Part shown: in pieces, positions 60,181 through 62,388 of the stretch
How positions within the stretch are numbered: position 1 is the stretch's first letter
Layout of the letters: each line of letters opens with the position of its first letter
Translations under genes and position numbers: made by a program
Assembly (NCBI GenBank): GCA_964598425.1
Contig: CAZRBV010000014.1
Location: 1 to 62,388, forward strand
DNA: 62,388 nt
Origin: UBA12567 sp964598425
Lineage (GTDB): Bacteria; Planctomycetota; Phycisphaerae; Phycisphaerales; SM1A02
Direction: 5' to 3'
The notes under the pieces: generated by a model
Told to the model about the DNA's origin: nothing
Database searches by the model: none
What the model saw: only the letters and a program-made list of their open reading frames with translations

Positions 60181-61046
60181 CGCCCGGAGGCAGGACAACC
60201 CGCTGGATGCGCCATGTACCGCTCGTTCTGGGCGCCGTGCTCATGCTCTTTCCGCTCTGGTGGATGCTCGTCGTGAGCCTGGAGACCGAGCAGCGGGCCG
60301 GTATGGCGATGGTTGCTGGCGACGTGCTCAATGTCTGGCCCGAGGATCCACAATGGCACAACTACTCCGATGCCATACGCGAGGTTGGCTCGACGCCGTG
60401 GATCACCTTTCTTGATGCCCTGGCCAATTCGATTGTGGTCACCGTGTCGGTGATCGTTGGAACCGTGCTCTCGTGTAGCCTTGTCGGATTCGCCTTCGCC
60501 CGTATTCGATTCCGTGGTCGAGGCGGAATGTTTCTTCTCATGCTGGCGACAATGATGCTGCCTGCGCAGGTGACGATGATCCCGCTCTTCCTGCTCTTTC
60601 GGTCGATCGGTTGGGTGGACACGCTGCTACCGCTCATCGTGCCAGCATTCTTCGGCAGCGCCTTCAACATCTTCCTGTACAGGCAGTTCATTGCGGGTAT
60701 TCCCGAGGCACTTCTTGAAGCCGGCCGCATGGATGGGCTGGGGTGGCTGGGCATCTGGTGGCGCATTGTGCTGCCGCTGTGCCGCCCGGTGACGGCGATC
60801 GTGGCGGTGTTCTCGTTTATCTATACGTGGAATGACTTCATGAGCCCACTCATTTACCTGCACAGCGAGTCAAACCAGACGCTCGCAATCGCGCTCAATT
60901 CATTCAGAACACAGTTTGCCGGATTGGAGGACGTGCACCTCTTGATGGCGCTCAGCGTCGTGACGATGATTCCGTGCATCCTCCTCTTCCTTGCGGCGCA
61001 GAAACAGTTCATCGAAGGTCTGGGAAGCGGGGCGGTCAAGGGATAG
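60177..61046 (+). CDS. MalG/UgpE-like sugar ABC transporter permease
   Basis: 289 residues from ATG 60177, overlapping the fusion gene stop by ATGA. Six membrane helices; LFPLWWMLVVSLET at the start, TFLDALANSIVVTVSVIVGTVL, MMLPAQVTMIPLFLLFRSIGW, the EAA loop PEALLEAGRMDGLGWLGIWWRIVLPL, and YTWNDFMSPLIYL. It is the second half of the transmembrane channel with the MalF-like domain of the preceding protein. Confidence 0.92.
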   Translation: MTPGGRTTRWMRHVPLVLGAVLMLFPLWWMLVVSLETEQRAGMAMVAGDVLNVWPEDPQWHNYSDAIREVGSTPWITFLDALANSIVVTVSVIVGTVLSCSLVGFAFARIRFRGRGGMFLLMLATMMLPAQVTMIPLFLLFRSIGWVDTLLPLIVPAFFGSAFNIFLYRQFIAGIPEALLEAGRMDGLGWLGIWWRIVLPLCRPVTAIVAVFSFIYTWNDFMSPLIYLHSESNQTLAIALNSFRTQFAGLEDVHLLMALSVVTMIPCILLFLAAQKQFIEGLGSGAVKG

Positions 61047-61050
61047 ACGA

Positions 61051-62178
61051 ATGGCTGAAGTTCGACTGACAGGTGTGACAAAGACCTTCCCCGGCGGCGT
61101 GACCGCTGTGGCCTCGTGCGACCTTGTGATTCCGGACGGACAATTCACCGTACTGGTCGGTCCGAGTGGTTGCGGGAAGAGCACGACGCTCCGAATGATT
61201 GCCGGGCTTGAGTCAACAAGCAGCGGGACGATTCACATTGGCGAGCGGGTAGTGAATGACGTGCCGCCGCGAGATCGAGATGTCGCGATGGTGTTTCAGA
61301 ATTATGCGCTCTACCCCCATATGAGTGTCGAGAAGAACCTCCGATTCCCTCTTGAGCGGAGGCGGCAGACGAGTTGGTGGAAGTCATGTGTGTCCGGCGA
61401 GGAGCGATCGCGCCGCCGCGCCGAGACTGCGGCAATTGGTGAGCGCGTTGCCGAGGCAGCTGCGCAGCTGGAAGTCGACACCTACCTGCACAGGCTTCCC
61501 AGAGAATTGAGCGGCGGGCAGCGCCAGCGTGTGGCGCTCGGTCGGGCGCTCGTGCGGGATCCGTTGGTTTTCCTGCTTGATGAACCGCTGAGCAATCTTG
61601 ACGCGAGGCTGCGTCTTGCAATGCGAACGGAACTGCGCCAACTGCACCGGCGCCTTGGCGCGACGATGATTCATGTCACCCACGATCAGGAAGAAGCGAT
61701 GACCCTTGGCGACGTGCTTGTGGTCATGAAGGATGGTGTGATCCACCAGGTCGGCTCACCTGCTGAGATCTACGAGCGGCCTGCGGACAGGTTTGTCGCG
61801 TCCTTTGTCGGCACCCCACCGATGAACCTCGTGGGAGGAGAGGCTCACGGTGGCGCATTCCATACTTCAACAGGTGCCACACTCCCGCTTCCTGCCGGAG
61901 TCCAAGACGGCCCTGCCGTGCTGGGCATTCGCCCCGAAGCGATGCGCTTCGGCGGGTCCGGTGATTTTGAGGGAACGATTGCTACGATCGAGCGGCTTGG
62001 AGACCGGATGGATGTGGTGGTTGATATTGGGGGAACCAGATTGACCGCGCGGTGTGAGCTGGCGGATGTCGCCGAAGGTGAATCGTGCGCGGTGAACATC
62101 GACCAGGCGGGGCTTCATCTCTTCGACGTTGGAGAGAACGGGCGGCGGCGATCGAGTGAACGGAGCGAGGCGGGATGA
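61051..62178 (+). CDS. MalK/UgpC-like sugar ABC transporter ATPase
   Basis: 375 residues from ATG 61051. Walker A GPSGCGKSTTLRMIAG, Q loop VFQNYALYPHMSV, signature LSGGQRQRVALGRAL, Walker B VFLLDEPLSNLDARL, switch HVTHDQEEAM, then a TOBE/OB C-terminal regulatory domain (LGIRPEAMRFGG). Between the Q loop and signature is an extra segment of about 20-25 residues, Arg-rich with two Trp (QTSWWKSCVSGEERSRRR), compared with ordinary MalK. Starts 4 bp after the MalG-like gene; overlaps the MOSC gene by ATGA. Confidence 0.93.
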   Translation: MAEVRLTGVTKTFPGGVTAVASCDLVIPDGQFTVLVGPSGCGKSTTLRMIAGLESTSSGTIHIGERVVNDVPPRDRDVAMVFQNYALYPHMSVEKNLRFPLERRRQTSWWKSCVSGEERSRRRAETAAIGERVAEAAAQLEVDTYLHRLPRELSGGQRQRVALGRALVRDPLVFLLDEPLSNLDARLRLAMRTELRQLHRRLGATMIHVTHDQEEAMTLGDVLVVMKDGVIHQVGSPAEIYERPADRFVASFVGTPPMNLVGGEAHGGAFHTSTGATLPLPAGVQDGPAVLGIRPEAMRFGGSGDFEGTIATIERLGDRMDVVVDIGGTRLTARCELADVAEGESCAVNIDQAGLHLFDVGENGRRRSSERSEAG

Positions 62179-62388
62179 GCGGAACCGTATTGGAGATCTG
62201 GACAGCACCTGACGCTGGTGCGGCGATGCAGCCGCACCGGCAGGTGTCAGCGAAGGCAGGTGTCGGGTTGGAAGGAGATCGGTACGGCACCAAGAGAGGT
62301 TCGTATTCCAAGCCCGATGAGGGGCCCGATCGACAGTTGACCTTGATCGCAGCGGAGGAACTGGAGTGGCTTCGCGCGACCCACGGCA
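62175..62388 (+). CDS. MOSC-domain protein, 3' end cut by window
   Basis: ATG 62175 overlaps the malK stop and the frame is open to the window end (71 codons seen). The readable part has the MOSC start pattern: a short lead, VSAKAGVGLEGDRYGTKRG, YSKPDEGPDRQLTLIAAEEL. MOSC domains occur in molybdenum cofactor sulfurases and in YiiM/YuaD-type proteins that handle sulfur or reduce N-hydroxylated compounds. The conserved Cys lies beyond the window. A role in sugar import is not expected; it may only share the message. Confidence 0.8.
   Translation, partial: MSGTVLEIWTAPDAGAAMQPHRQVSAKAGVGLEGDRYGTKRGSYSKPDEGPDRQLTLIAAEELEWLRATHG

Overview
The window looks like chromosome of a planctomycete, most likely of the class Phycisphaerae. 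This is inferred from several protein features: a short C-terminal dockerin-like double repeat (VDDLL...IASWG / VDDLLSVIASFG) on secreted proteins, type II/IV pseudopilins with a long C-terminal body, an STN-like secreted protein, a K+-dependent-type membrane pyrophosphatase and a Gly-rich bS21. Coding density is high, with many 4-base ATGA/GTGA overlaps. No rRNA, tRNA, CRISPR, insertion sequence or prophage was seen, so this reads as core chromosome rather than an accessory island.

Layout. 1-7.5 kb: pdxH (cut by the edge), a NYN-domain RNase-like gene, rpsU, a membrane pyrophosphatase, rsfS, an exported alpha/beta hydrolase that lacks its nucleophile, trmB and a Cys-rich small protein. 7.5-16.8 kb: sensor kinase, MacB-type permease, two exported proteins, rpsA, a lipoprotein, a 374-bp gap with strong nested inverted repeats, and a HIT hydrolase. 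16.9-25.2 kb: ABC-F ATPase, ECF sigma/anti-sigma pair, pseudopilin, membrane EEP-domain protein, SLC13-type transporter and a HAL2/CysQ-type phosphatase. 25.3-34.6 kb is one minus-strand bioenergetic block: trkA-trkH-nuoI-atpZ-unknown-atpB-atpE-atpF-atpH-SIMPL-atpA. It stops at a terminator after atpA, so the ATP synthase gamma, beta and epsilon genes are not in this operon. 34.8-46 kb: HU, dnaB, CaCA antiporter, a second ECF sigma operon, an orphan oligopeptide-type ABC permease plus ATPase, several unknown conserved proteins, a stand-alone response regulator, a lipid A-type acyltransferase and a membrane-anchored coiled-coil/BRCT-like protein. 46-62.4 kb: lysine 6-aminotransferase, pseudopilin, two exported repeat-tagged proteins (one an amylase), and an alpha-glucan utilisation cluster.

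The alpha-glucan cluster (51.9-62.2 kb) is the most coherent system. An exported GH13 amylase and a GH77 4-alpha-glucanotransferase overlap by 4 bp, with a GT35 phosphorylase downstream. Divergently oriented is an import operon. Its first gene is one 775-codon reading frame joining an extracellular solute-binding protein to a MalF-like permease, followed by a MalG-like permease and a MalK-like ATPase carrying an extra charged segment. The inferred pathway is: extracellular or periplasmic glucan is cut to maltodextrins, imported by a transporter with a covalently tethered receptor, then disproportionated by MalQ and phosphorolysed by GlgP to glucose-1-phosphate. A MOSC-domain gene overlaps the end of malK and runs off the window.

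The items most worth a second look are the receptor-permease fusion, the ATP synthase operon lacking atpGDC but carrying a SIMPL gene, the structured gap at 15.98-16.29 kb, the hydrolase with Gly in place of its nucleophilic Ser, and genes whose best start codon is CTG.
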